From assembly GCA_011317545.1 (NCBI GenBank), contig WUJK01000002.1, positions 4,092,001 through 4,156,000 of the forward strand: a stretch of DNA of 64,000 nt, written 5' to 3'. The translations under genes and the position numbers were made by a program. The notes under the pieces are model-generated. The model was not told the origin of the DNA, did not search any database, and saw nothing but the letters and a program-made list of their open reading frames with translations. The stretch comes from Coniella vitis (lineage: Eukaryota; Ascomycota; Sordariomycetes; Diaporthales; Schizoparmaceae). Of this stretch, positions 1 through 12,342 are shown in pieces (position 1 is the stretch's first letter; each line of letters starts with the position of its first letter).

Positions 1-1
1 C

Positions 2-202
2 CCGCCGCCTCCTCCGCATGGCGGTGGTGGCAGCAGCAGCAACCCGCGCTTGCTGCCTTCAAGAGCGCCGGGTGTCGCAGGTATTCCGCGAGCGGCGATG
101 CCGCCTGGGGCCATGCGCAGGGGAAGTGCGTACCGGCAGGGTGTGTCGCCGACGACTGCTGCAAGTGGAGGAGGGAGGGATAAGGATTGTATAGTGATGT
201 GA
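2..202 (+). CDS. C-terminal end of a Pro/Gly/Ser-rich protein with a CaaX box (5' truncated by window edge)
   Basis: An open frame enters from the left edge and ends at TGA 200-202. It encodes about 66 residues: a PPPP/HGGGG/SSS low-complexity stretch, a basic Arg/Ala/Pro-rich part, and the C-terminus RDKDCIVM. The last four residues fit the CaaX prenylation signal. A terminal Met is the type normally farnesylated, so the mature protein is probably membrane-tethered. The catalytic or binding part lies outside the window, so I cannot name the family. Ras/Rho-type signalling proteins and other prenylated proteins are possible. The coding call rests on frame length, composition and the clean CaaX end, and splicing could alter the upstream part. 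Confidence 0.55.
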   Translation, partial: PPPPPHGGGGSSSNPRLLPSRAPGVAGIPRAAMPPGAMRRGSAYRQGVSPTTAASGGGRDKDCIVM

Positions 203-1349
203 GACTGTTGTGAAGGGATACGAACCTATGCAGGAACGCTGGCGCTTACTGATTGCGTTGGCATCTACCTTTCATTTATTTTCCCCGTGGTTTCTGTGCA
301 GAGCCAAAAGTTACAGCTCATTAATTAACGTGGAGCTTGTCAAGGCTATGAAAGTTGCACTAATTTGACATGAATGGAAGAGGATCAGAACATGAAGCGG
401 TGCTTTGGAGACTTTTGGATTCGCGTCTTTGGATTTGGGTGTAGGGATTCTTTTATTGGTTGCTGACGTTGTTTTCATATCGGGTACCTTGCGCCATTCT
501 GTTTTAGTGGTGGGTGGTGTTTTCTCTTCTCTCCTCCTGTTGTAAGTCACATACCCGTTTTTGTGCTAGGCAGGTTTGTTGGGATGAATTGATGAGCATG
601 GAAGGGGTATGGGGAAAGAGCATACCGAGACGGGTCGAAGTATAGGCTTTTTCATTGCATGCTATTTGAAGTAAAATATTATTCTGAGTATCAGATACGC
701 AGCGGGTTTTGATTGTGAATGCATTGTGATCTTCGTCATGGGATGGCTGGGCCCTTCTTGGTCGACAGCAATTGGTGTGGATTCAGGCCGGTTCGAAGAT
801 ATCCAAATACACTCCCTCACCACTGATCAGGGAAGAGGGAGATCGATTAAAACTCATTGAATCTCGATTGTGCCTTTCAAACTCTATTCTACACATACAC
901 AATATACCTACTTGAAGCGCCTTCTAACATGCTTTCGTCAGCAATTGAAGCTTTGTTTATCTTTCGAAACATGGCAAATTTTCAAGCGGATCCAATTTTC
1001 TGTTTATAACAGGTGGCAAAGTGTCGTTGAAGATGTCAGTCTGCTTGCAAGGGGACAGACCGCTTCGAAGGCTGAGATCAGAACTTTGAACTCATTCCAT
1101 GTCCTCGCATAGGTAGTCCATGGTTTTGGTGGTATGATATGCCCAATGCGCGTTGAATGCCAGGCGGTCAAATGTCTTAAAACGCAGTGGAACGTCAATG
1201 AATGGATGTGCTGGCTGGTTGAGCCACGCACTGCCTGGACGCTATGCTTTTGCGCCCTTACCACAGACACATCGTCTCAAGGAGCTAGACATCGAATCCA
1301 CCATTTAGTTTGGATGAGTTGTTGAGCGCTGTCGCTTTGAGTTTTACGC
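203..1349. other. Intergenic, convergent 3' regions
   Basis: This lies between the end of the CaaX gene and the 3' end of SSN8 (minus). The short open frames on both strands overlap each other and show no recognisable protein. I see no RNA gene, only moderately AT-rich DNA expected to hold the two 3' UTRs. Confidence 0.5.
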
Positions 1350-1720
1350 TCATCCTTTGTCCAGGCCTCTCGCTTTGATAAAGCGTACAATTTGCTCTCT
1401 TGTCAGCTTATCGTTATAGGACTCCTGACATTCGTAAAAAGAGATGAGCTCCTGCGTGCAGTCGACCATGGCCTCGAGATCAACGTTGCTCTCAGAAAGC
1501 CAGTGCCCAAACCGCTGCACCTTGCTATAGCGCTCAATCTTGTGCGCGTTGCTTGCGTTGTCTGGTGCGGCGCTACCCGGTTGGCTGGATTGGTGGCCTC
1601 CTGCTACCGCACCAGGGGTCATGGGCTGCCGGCTTTGCTGGAGTTGATTGAAGGCGGCGGTCATGGCCGTCACTCCGGGCATGCTTGCTGTGCCGAGTTG
1701 GGCTGAACCGATGCCGCCAC

Positions 1721-1752
<32 letters not shown>

Positions 1753-2605
1753 ACCTGGTTTTGACTCTGTGCGGCGGCGCCGGTACCACCGCTATTGTTT
1801 TGAGATGGGCGAAAGACAATGGCGAGGAGGATGGCGGTAAGGGCTATTGTGTGCGGGGGGTATATGAGTGGTAAGTCGGTCATGTAGTGGTCGTTGACGA
1901 TTGACCAGGCTAGGGCGAGCTCGTCGTTGGTCAGGCCGAGGTTGGACTGTAGGCTAGTCAAGGTGCGGTAAGGCTGGTGGATGATGAGATGGGAGTTCAT
2001 TTCGGATATGAGCCAGAATTCACATTCGCCGATCTTGGATGGTTCATGGAAGAGTTGCATATCTGGTGAGTGGAGAACAATGTCAGCGTTTCTGATGCAA
2101 ATGTGTTGCAGTGCGATGCCGTGCGAACCGCCTGACAGCCTGAGGGACCGCAAATCATTTACCGGTCCAGAGCCCTCGAGCTTCTTGGGTCATCAGCCGT
2201 ATATGCTGGGGACATTCCTCCATTTTACAGGCCAGATATAAAGCAGTTGTCAGGACAAGAAAAGGATTTGTTCTCCGAATCTCGACTTTGGTGTAGAAGC
2301 GCTTGATGTAGACTTGAGCAGTTGCGACAGCCTGCTGCCGGATTCCCAGTCGCTTTCCAAGGCGGTTCAGCTCTGTATAGAACAGATGGGGTCAGTTCGC
2401 GGATTGCCATGACAGATATCAGAGAGAAGAGGAGAGCGTGCTGACGCTGATTGAAGAAAATGTTCAAATGCCGCAGCTGTGGCAAGCCAAAGCTCTGAAC
2501 GAGGGCTGGATCTTCATCTTCAAGCCGCTGGCGCGTCGAAGCCAGCTGGTCCTTGGTGAATTGCCAGTGCTTGCGTTGGGTCGATTCCCAGTAATTGGCT
2601 GCCAT
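1350..2605 (-). CDS. SSN8: RNA polymerase II Mediator kinase-module cyclin C (SSN8/SRB11-like)
   Basis: This is cyclin C, the partner of CDK8/SSN3 in the Mediator kinase module, acting in the nucleus on RNA polymerase II transcription. Exons are 2605-2446, 2372-2163 and 2062-1350, joining in phase to 360 aa. The start MAANYWESTQRKHW is the usual fungal SSN8 N-terminus. The first cyclin fold (FFNQQLNRLGKRLGIRQQ and following, residues about 50-125) spans introns 1 and 2. The second contains KIGECEFWLISEM, with the helix HQPYRTL after it. A low-complexity insertion follows residue 210 and includes nine Ala (about 228-236) and Gly/Gln-rich sequence, before a conserved helical tail ending in KARGLDKG. 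All frames are free of internal stops. The identification rests on full-length family resemblance. Confidence 0.93.
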
Positions 2606-3665
2606 GCTTTTCTGTTGAATTGAATTGGGGAAGATTACCGCGTCATGGTTCTATGTTAAAGCCGCTGGCTCTCAAGCAACACGATGCGATGCGCTGGAGG
2701 GTTGGCTGAGAAGTTCAGGAAAGTCCGATGGGTTGCGGTGAACGTCAGAGGCTCGGTCCCAGAATCGGCGACTTGAAGTGGCCGGACATTACTATGCAAG
2801 TATCATATACTTACGTACTTGGTACTACTACTACAGAGTATGATGAGAGAGTCGCTTGGCAGGGGTTCGAAGACAGGGAATCCGCAGTACTTGGTGCGTA
2901 GGCGGGTTTTGGCAGGCTCGGGAGGTACCGAGTCATATGCGGCTGCGGGCTGAATTGACATCTGATAAAAAAGGTAAGATCGCTGACTAACAAGCGACCA
3001 AGGTGCCTTTAATTAGGAAGCTTGTGATTGGAGAAACTGAGCCCCACTGGTTGGAGAGGACCAGTGACGTGAGGCACCTTGGACCAGGGGTCTGGGTGTT
3101 CCAGGGCCAAGCATTGAGCTGCAAAGTGGGGTTTTGAGCCATCGTCAAGCCCTGGCGAGAGTCAACAGCACCCCAAACCAGCCATATCAAGACGAAACTC
3201 GAGGACAAAGGCCAGACTTCCGGCCAGAGGAAGTGCACACGAGGAACACCTCAACCAGGACAATTTGAGCATCCTATGCTCACTCACCTGGACACCTAAT
3301 GCGACTGACTGATTGCACATGTAATCTTGCGCATTGCGGTTATTCAACGACTAGTGCCCTCTGCCTCCCGTTTCACAGACTCCAAGGCTTGTGGTGGTAG
3401 CCCATCCAGCCCAGTGCATGTACGAGATCTCCGGTTCGCATTGCAAGAGACCAGCGCCGGCTTGAAGGAGCCATGATACAGATATAGCAGCCCTGCGCGA
3501 AACACCGCACCTTGGAAGAGCGCATCCGACCGTCTTTGATACCCCTGAAATTGCCCTCTCTGCTGCTGCCAACCGATCCTGCGACCGATCCCGCGGCCGA
3601 CCGACTGTCGATTTCCTTCCAACTCGAGTCTCCACCTCCCCTGCAATGGTCTCCCCATAATCGAG
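2606..3665. other. Divergent intergenic region between SSN8 and SAL1
   Basis: Both neighbours are transcribed away from this stretch, so it should hold both promoters. Overlapping minus-strand open frames around 3344-3951 are antisense shadows of the SAL1 leader and first exons. I see no other gene. Confidence 0.5.
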
Positions 3666-6321
3666 ATGCAGCTTCCACAGGTGGTCACTGAACTCGAGAT
3701 GGGTCTTGTTGAGCCACAGAACCAGCGTGATAAGAGGGTGGAGGAGCTGTGGGGGAAGCTGGCCCCTCAGGGCACAAATGAGCTGGACTTGAAGGGCTTG
3801 CAAAAGGGACTGAGGAGGATAGACCACCGTGAGCTGCATGAATGACTAGTTTGGCCCTATGGCAGCTGCTGATGGCAAGAACAGCTTTGAAGAATGCCGA
3901 CGATATGATGAAGGATATCATCCAGATGGTGGATTCCAATAAGGATGGCAAGATCCAGTACGAAGGTACGGATGTTGTGTTTATTCACAGCGCTAGTATC
4001 TTTAAAAAAACGTCTACTAACCTGAGCAATCTGGGTTGTGCAGAGTTTCGGGTCTTTGTTGAGGCTGCTGAGCGACAGCTACGCATGCTCTTCACATCGA
4101 TAGACCGGGACCACGATGGTCGCGTGGGACCTGAGGAGCTAGCAGCTGCTTTTCGTAAAGCAGGCCTTACGGTGCCCAAGAGAAGGCTCCTCGGTTTCTT
4201 TGATGAGATCGACCTCAATCATGATGGATATATCAGCTTTGATGAATGGCGGTAAGCAACGCTCCTCTCCTTCCTCTGTGCTCCTAGAGCATAGAAGCAT
4301 GCTCCCCCCTCCTCCTTCTTCACCGATCCACTCTACCACATTGTGATGTGCACGACAATTCTCTGCTTGGTGACCTGAAGATGCGCCTGCATAAGCCTGG
4401 AGGCATTCAGAGATTTGTTCCAGGAGCTGGGGTGGAAAAGAGGCATAAGAAGTAGACATTGAACTCAACAAGCCCACTATACCACAGCGAAATTCTCATT
4501 TTTACTGATCAAGCTATCCTATCAAAGTGACTTCCTGCTGTTCATGCCAAGCAGCCATGGCTCGCCTTTGGAGGCAGCACTATCGTACTACAATACCGTT
4601 GTTATGCTTAATGCTGAGGGTGATTCTATGGTTACAGAAGACACCCTCGAAGGTCTAGGTACGACGGGCTTTCTTCTTCAAGCACTCTTTGGGTCCATTC
4701 TCAGGCTTGCACAACCCATTCCTCAACAGTCCCCCTACCTGAACCCGCCTTCAGATGGGGCAGCCTCTAGCCCCGACTTTGTCGTGTCGCCAACAACAAC
4801 TACGTCAACTTCACAGCCTGACCCCACTACTCGACAACGGCAACCTCAGATCTCATCCCAATTGAAGCCGCCACTTCCTCTTACCGATGACGATTGCACC
4901 AGCAATAAGAGCTATCCTGCTACAAACCGAGGCAGCATACCCACTCTACAATACTCCCAACCTGCAGACAACGTCGTGTCTAATCTTGCTGCCACTGCTG
5001 CCAGCATGGCCCAACAGGATGCTGGGTCACAGGCCCCTTTCACAAATCCATCAGGTACCGCGGACGGACATGGTGGCGGCGAAGTCGAGTTCTTGAACAT
5101 CCACGACCACGATCCCCATCCCAATTCCACATTATATTCATCTGACCTTGTCCTGGACGGAGACCAATATGAGACTGAAGAAGAAGAAGAAGAAGCAAAA
5201 TTCGGGCTAACGCAGTACCTACCTGAACCAGGTTACTTTGTCGCTGGAGCTGTCGCAGGCGGCGTGTCGCGAACCGCAACCGCACCGCTCGACCGTATCA
5301 AGGTTGCCTTGCTCGTCGCCACTGGTGCGAAGAACGGCAGTACTGGAGCTAAATCCATCACCTCTGCCGTCCACGAGCTGTACAAGGCTGGCGGATTGCG
5401 CACCTTCTTCGCTGGTGAGTCTTGACCCGTCGAAGTGAGCCCGCTTGGGTCTGGGCCGTTTTCGGGAATAATGTGCTGATGTGAAATCAGGCAACGGATT
5501 GAATGTACTCAAGATCATGCCAGAAACTGCCATCAAGGTAAATGTTCTTGTATACTCGCTCACGGTTATTGTTGACTCACGGCTTCTTAGTTTGGCTCTT
5601 ACGAAGCCGCAAAACGCACTCTAGCAACGCTTGAAGGCCACGGAGATCCCACCAAGATCAATCCAGTTTCCAAGTTCGCGGCGGGTGGTGTTGCAGGCAT
5701 GGCCGCACAGTGAGTCGCGATTTACCCAGAATTTCATGTACACAGACATGGTCTCTGACAGCGTGTAGGGCCTGTGTTTACCCCGTCGATACGCTCAAGT
5801 TCCGTTTGCAATGTGAGACTGTACAGGGCGGTCCCACTGGCAACGCCCTTCTCGTGCAGACAGCTCGCAAGATGGTGACCGAGGGGGGCTTCCGCTCCGC
5901 CTACCGTGGCCTTACCATGGGTCTCATTGGCATGTTTCCCTACAGTGCCATTGACATGGGCACATTTGAGTTGTTGAAGAAGACGTATACGCGACACAAG
6001 GCGCGCTACTATGGCATCCACGAGGAAGATGCTGCGCCTGGAAACATGATTACCGGCATCATGGGCGCCTTTTCGGGTGCCTTTGGAGCGACTGCGGTGT
6101 ACCCCATCAACGTCATGCGTACTCGGCTGCAGACGCAGGGCACCCGCATGCACCCACCGACCTATACCGGCATCTGGGACGTGACTGCGAAGACGTGGAA
6201 AAACGAAGGCATCCGCGGCATGTACAAGGGTTTGGTGCCAAATCTGCTCAAGGTGGCTCCCGCGCTGAGCATCACGTGGGTTGTGTACGAGAGCTCAAAG
6301 AAGGCAATGGGTCTTCACTAA
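3666..6321 (+). CDS. SAL1: Calcium-binding mitochondrial carrier (SCaMC / SAL1, ATP-Mg/Pi type)
   Basis: This is an inner-mitochondrial-membrane carrier with an N-terminal calcium sensor; the family exchanges ATP-Mg for phosphate under Ca2+ control. Exons are 3666-3828, 3885-3965, 4044-4251, 4528-5414, 5491-5537, 5591-5709 and 5769-6321, in phase, 685 aa. Three canonical EF-hand loops are visible: DSNKDGKIQYEE (about residue 72), DRDHDGRVGPEE (about 102) and DLNHDGYISFDE (about 138). A degenerate fourth lies near the N-terminus. A Ser/Thr/Gln-rich linker with an acidic EEEEEE-type patch separates them from three carrier repeats (about 386-685), each with its signature: PLDRIKVALL, PVDTLKFRLQ and PINVMRTRLQ. 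The linker is longer than in animal SCaMCs. The start is uncertain: Met at 3699 gives a start more like other fungal members. The first intron restores the conserved HPLKNADD junction. Confidence 0.92.
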
Positions 6322-8183
6322 ACGATGCACTATTGCGTCTCGAAAGCAAGAAGCATCAATCGATTGGTCGCGCCAACAAGAGCTTATCCGGGGTGGCAAC
6401 CAGATCAACCGGCTCCTATCCGTTGAGCGGGATTCAGATGGTGCTTATGAGCGAGGCGATGCAAGGCAGGGTCCGGGGAACAAGGCTAAGAAGCGCGTTA
6501 GTGGTACAGGAAAGCATCTGCAAATGGCGTTTCGTAGAGTCAATTCATTGACATGGGTGGGCTTTCTGGGTTTCTCTTTTCTTGTTTTTTTCTTCTACAT
6601 TTGGATTGATTTTACGTGCCATGTGCCATCCAGGCGAGGTGGCAAGATTATGGAAGAGATGGCGACAGTAGGGAGGAGCGGTGCTTTAGAGAAAGAGGCA
6701 CAAGGCTTATGCGTTTGCCCACATTGCGCTGGTACGACTACAGGAGATGGTGGGCTGAGGGTGAGCCAGTCTGGGAGAAGAAACCAGGCGTACTGTGTAT
6801 ACCAAGCATAGGACAGCGTTTGGAGACAAGCGATCTCGCGGGCAGCACTTGGTAGATTTCGAGAAGCGGGAGGCAACCAAGTCGGGTCAAGTCAAGTCGT
6901 GCAAAGGCCTATAAGAGGATACTTGGTAATCCGTCCATCACGCTCGAGGAACCCCCATGACGTGCTTCTTCCTTCCACGTCTTTGCCCGCTTCACTCTGC
7001 ATCACAAACCGCAGCCTTGCAACTCAAGGCACCAGGGCAGCAGCATTCATTCTGCTTGATACAAGAAAAAGAGTCGTCATTGCGTTGCGTGCGCGTCTGC
7101 GTCGAGGGTATTCGTAAGTCTGGGGCGGCCTTTGCCTCCTACACCGCACCTTTGCACCAATGGGAGCCGGCGAGTGGGATACATGGACGGTCGCGACCAT
7201 GACCCCTCGTTACAAAAGTACCCCTCCATATGGTATCATGGAAGGATATGCCCCAACCCCTGTCTTGCTTTTAAGCTTACGTGCATGAGCGTCGCCGTTG
7301 TGGTGTGCGCCCCACGCGCAGAGCATGGCAATCCATGAACCGACCAACCAGCAGCGGTCGGCTGAATCGTACCATGTCCCCTCTAGTAAGACGGGTGGTT
7401 GTTCTGACCTGCCTATTTGGGTGCTAGTGTTGAGTCTGGCGATGATATCTGATGGTTTGGCTGGGGGGCTTTCTCTGCCGGTGCCGGCACCGACATATAT
7501 GCCATGTACTGTGATGCGGTGCTTGGTGATGGTGCTGACGAGGCCTGTTCCACAAGTGCTTTCCGTGCTAGCCCAAGCAAGCATGCATAGCCTGCGTGGT
7601 GGCTGAAGCCACAGATGAAGGAAAAAAGAGGGAAAACAGAGGCAGAATGATGAGGCTGGAATGGAACAAGACAGACGCAGCGTGATTGTGAATGCACATG
7701 TTGATTAAGTACAATCAAGGTACATGGCGCCAACCGGCTGTCGCTCCTTCCTTCTATCCTGTGCCATCTCCCTTCTTGTTCGACTGACGAGTCTTGACTT
7801 GGCGTGCTCGCTTTCTTTTTGCTCCTTCTCACCTTTGCTATCATTGCGGTTTTGTATAATTGAGCCAGACCGACGAAGCATCCAAATCACGACTAGTTTC
7901 AAGCAAGGACACATCATCTCCCTTCCATATACCGGATACGCCGACGTTGACCCGTTCGTCGTCATCGTCTGTTGCCGTTGTCTTCTTGTTCTCTGTCGTC
8001 CTTGAAGTAAGACGGGCCAAAAGTCATAGCGACAGGCCCACGACTGGCACACGGCCCAAGACTGGCGATAGTTTCACTGGAACCCCGCCAAGGCGTTTCG
8101 GAAACAGCCGCGCCGCCGCACCAATCTTGGACCACATTACACCGCTTACAACACATTGGCCTTGACCAAAAGTGCACTGAATC
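6322..8183. other. Intergenic region
   Basis: This 1.9 kb lies between two plus-strand genes. Open frames on both strands overlap and none shows a recognisable domain. The last several hundred bases before 8184 are the likely promoter and leader of the next gene. I see nothing else. Confidence 0.45.
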
Positions 8184-11100
8184 ATGTCGGGCGTCCCTTA
8201 TTCAGACGACATGTACAGTGGCCGTGGCCTGGACTCGGATGCCGACGACGACTTGTATGCTGCGCTGACAGGCAACGGGGGAAATGACAGTCGTAATCAC
8301 AGCGATAGGAATGGGTCGACTGGCGTCGATAGCGGAGTCTCTACTGCCGGCGCCTTGTCGCCATCAGATGGGTTCTATGGTCGCAGACAGGAGCATGGTG
8401 CTGCGTCGGACACGCGCCCTCCAGGTCGTCGTCGCCCAGGGTTGACGGAGAGCAATTTTGGTGTTGATGTCGATGCCGACAGAGATGATGATGGGGATGC
8501 TTTGTACCACCGCCACGACGACGACGAACCATCGCATCAGCCACCACTCCCGCAATCATCCCAGGTTCCCCATGTGCCAGATGTGTGGGTGACGGACCCT
8601 TCGCTCGTCCACGGCTCCACTGCCGAGAGCAAGGCACGCGAGGCCGAAGAGGAGCGCGCCCAGGCCAGACGACTTGTCTCTCCGTCTCCTTCGTCTCATC
8701 GCGCTGCTGCGTTTCCATCCTTGACGACACCAGCTCATCAGTCTCCACGCAATGGTCGCTCCTCTGTACCGCATGATCGACCGCGAGCAGGCCCAGTCTC
8801 GTCCTCTTCGGCCCATTATCCATCCTATCCCTACCCGAATCCTGCATCTTCATCTGCACGGCTGACACAGCAAATTGCCCCGTCTCTATTGCCGCACCCC
8901 CCTCCTTTCCATCGCCACCAGCAGCAGCTTTCTGAATCGTCCAGCTTTTACCCCTCGGCTTCTGCCTCTGTGTCTGCTTCTGTTGGCGCTACTGGTACCA
9001 GAAGAAGTGCTTCTATATCTTCAGAGCGCTCGTCGCTATTGAGCGAGCCTCCGCCACCAGCCTACACGCCGTCCCCCACCTCGCCGCCTTCATCATCCCC
9101 TTATTGGAACAGACTGAATTACCAGTCCATTAACTCACCATTGCTGCCGAGACACAGCTACAACAGTGGCAGGAGTAGCAACCTATCACCAGGCGCAGCA
9201 AGCACAGATAGCGACAACAACGTCATCATGGGTCGCCCGTCCGGATCCGAGAGGCATGGCCTGCTCGCTGGCCAGACGTACCAGGCCATTCCACAGAACA
9301 TGGGCGGCAATCCGAATGGTTACGACGACGACGACGATGTGTACAATAACAGCAATGGTCGCCATGCGCAGCGCGCACCGCGGTGGCGGAGGATCAGACA
9401 CATCAAGATGGTGGCGCTTGCGCTTGTGCTGCTGTTTGTGACTGTGGGCTTCCTCGTCAGCTCGTTTAGCAATATCAAAAAGGCCGAGGTATGTGCATTT
9501 TCTGTTTGACTGTCCATATGTCCCTGTATAAAAACGGAGGCCGTTTGTTGTCACTACTAGTTGTCATCTACGACTTCCCCTTTCCCTCCTGTTTCCCAAA
9601 TTATTGTTGTTCTCATGATAAATTACAGGCTTTTCAGGCTTCCAGATACTAACCATCTTCAACATGCAGAAGGGCTCTCCATTCCCAGGAAAGGACACCA
9701 CCTCTCCCCCAAACCAAGGCAACGGTGATCCAAACAGCTCCAACCCTCAGACTCCCATGCCAAACCCAAATATACCCATTACAAGGCCCATCGTTGACGT
9801 CGACGGCACCCGATTGGCGTACCCCGTCTTCGACAGCCCTCTTGCCTTCCAAGAGTCCCAGATGTGCGGCTCCAAAATCGCAACAGACTCAAGCGTGAAT
9901 CTCGCCTTCCAAAGCCTCGTCTTTTCCCGCTCGCACAACATCACCCTGATCCAGGACATCAAGCCTCGCGACAACGAAGACACCCCGGCCACCGGCCGAG
10001 ATATTCACGTCAACGGAAACGTAGTCGTGCGCCGGGCCGGGCCCGGAACCCCCTGGGCCTCCCTGGTTGTCGAGTCTATCAGCAACGACAAACGCATCCA
10101 GCTCGGCCTCGACTGGGACCACTCTACCCAGCAACTGCGCCTCATCACCCCACGCAACATTCCCAGCTGGTCTGGAGGGATCTCCGCGCCATCCCCCTGC
10201 ATCCAGGTCCGCGTGACCCTCTGGGTACCCCCCGAGTCCGTCCTCGACGCAATCAACTTCCAAGGCATCCACCTCGGCCTGCAGCTTCTCGACAACCTCT
10301 CCCTCTCTCTGGCCAGCTTCGCCCGCTTCAGCAGCACCGTAGGACCCATCACCGCCGCCACTGATGGCGAAAAGGACAAGTCCCAACTCATGCACAGTAG
10401 CCCGCCGCCGAGCTTCCACCTCAACACGCGCTACCTCGAGGTCAAGACCACCTCGGCCTCCATCTCCGGCTCCTGGCCGCTGTACGACTACCTCGGACTC
10501 GAGTCCCTGTCCGGCGCCATCCACGCGGGCGTGCGGCCGCAGAGCGCGCTCGCTGAGAACCCACTCCCGGCCATTTTGTACGCGAAGTCTACGTCGGGCC
10601 GCATTGAGCTCTTTGAGCCTATTGACGAGACCTCTGCGTTGTGGACGATGGCGCAACAGCTCGAACGAATTGAGGAAACCACAGCATTGGAAAGTAGTAG
10701 TACCGCCACCACGTCCTCAAAGGACCTCATCCCACCGCGCGAATACGACGTCAACATCCGCACCATGTCCGGCACAGTAAAAGCAGACCTCGCCTTTGGT
10801 CGCGCTTGTAGAGTCCACACGACCTCGGGCAGCATCGACCTTACTCTGCTCCCTGTTCTCGACCAACGTCAAGCTCATGCTGCCATCACCGCTTCGGACG
10901 CGAGCTCCGAACCGAGACTCGAGACTACCTCAACGAGCGGGACTACAAAGGTCCACGTCCTCGATGCGCTATGGTGGACAACGACAACGTCGCCGGACAA
11001 CAACGGCGTATATGTTGTCCCTCCTTCGCTACCACCACCACCAACCCAATTTCTACCTATTGGCGAACGAGACCCTTACTCCAACCCCGAGCAACACTCT

Positions 11101-11406
11101 GCCATAGCAAGCCAATCTCCCCCACCCCCTGCGCTCCGCCTCCTCTCCACCCGACACGCCACCACAAGCGCCAAAATCAGCGTCCGCTACCCAGACGCAT
11201 GGGAAGGCTACATTGAAGCCGACAGCCTGTCCGGGTCCATTAGCCTCTCGGGGCGTGATGTCGACGTCATCCGACAAGACGAGTTTGCGAGCATTGCAAA
11301 GCATCTTCTCGCGCACAAGGGGAAGGCGGTAGATGGCGAGGAAGGGAAAATCAAGTTGCATAGTACGAGTGGTAATATTCAGTGCGTGATTGGATCAACG
11401 GGGTGA
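8184..11406 (+). CDS. Large single-pass membrane protein with disordered N-terminus and DUF4097-like beta-repeat domain
   Basis: Exons are 8184-9488 and 9670-11406 (intron donor GTATGT, acceptor TGCAG), phase 0, 1013 aa. Residues 1 to about 400 are low complexity, rich in Ser, Pro, Asp and Gly, with a PPPPAYTPSP-type segment and an Asp run near 380. A basic stretch (RWRRIRHIK) precedes one hydrophobic segment at about 409-428. The basic flank suggests the N-terminal half is cytosolic and the C-terminal half luminal or extracellular. The C-terminal half repeats a short strand motif: TSASISG, TSGRIEL, MSGTVKA, TSGSIDL, LSGSISL, TSGNIQC. This is typical of DUF4097/adhesin-like right-handed beta-repeat domains. 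The function is unknown; a cell-surface or cell-wall role is inference. The two exons clearly belong together because the phase is exact and the topology is continuous. Confidence 0.8.
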
Positions 11407-12342
11407 TTGGGGATTTTTGCGGTCTTCAAACCGAGAGATAAGTTTGGGGCGGAGAGTGAATATATATACCACACAATGCTTAATGGGCAAGAATGATGAT
11501 TGACGGTTCGATAATACAAGGAAGCAAAGCAGTGACATATTTGAGAATCTGCTTTTTTACAAATATATATAGCAGAGTCTGGTGTACATCCTGTGATTTT
11601 CCTTTTCCTTTCCTTTTCCTTTTCTCTGAATGGGTATCATGTATCATTTAGCAACAAAAGAGGCATGTCTTTTCAGCAGTACCGGCAAATCCTATCACAT
11701 ATCTGCGCAAAGAGACGGAAAGCATCAGTATAAGACAGACAAGAAACTATAACCTATCAAGACTGTATGTAGCTCGCCCATGTGAGTATGACGGGATCTT
11801 CCATAACCGCTAACAAACATCAACAGTATTTGGATATAAGAAAAAAAACATAGAGCAGTCCGACCAGTCGCCCGATCTGACAGAAACAATCTGAATTATT
11901 TGTCGTCGTACAACCCTACCTAGGCCAATATAGTCGGGGCCACACATGACCAAAATATAGAATAATCATGCATACACGTTGGACGCCAGTGAGGCCACGA
12001 GGATAACAGGTAGCAGTCTGCAAAGCCATGGAATTACCAAGTAGCGGCAGTGAAAATGCCGTGAAGACCTCTGGATGAACAGTCATGCCACGACCTCCAT
12101 TGGACCGTCTATAGGATCACCAAACCCATTGATGCCTGCGTGGCTGTTGCGGATGCTTAACAATCTAGTGCTACTCGTAACTATCTGTAATACTGCTTGC
12201 TCCTCTTTTATATCCTGATGGTCAATCAAACGCTGTTTGACTTACCGTTTGTGTACTGAAACAGTGGCACCACACAAGAATGCAAGTTGGCTTTGATCCC
12301 AGGCTTAAGCGTCCACTTGGCCTCAAAGAACCGCCCACTTTC
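11407..12342. other. Convergent intergenic region with a pyrimidine-rich tract
   Basis: This lies between the 3' ends of the DUF4097-like gene and AMA1. A TTTTCC-type pyrimidine tract occupies about 11597-11626. I see no gene or structured RNA. Confidence 0.5.

Noticed and set aside
3344..3951. Several overlapping minus-strand frames
   Set aside because: They are antisense to the SAL1 leader and first exons, mutually overlapping, with no domains.
9889..10656. 255-codon minus-strand frame
   Set aside because: It is antisense to exon 2 of the DUF4097-like gene, with Gly/Arg-biased composition typical of a shadow frame.
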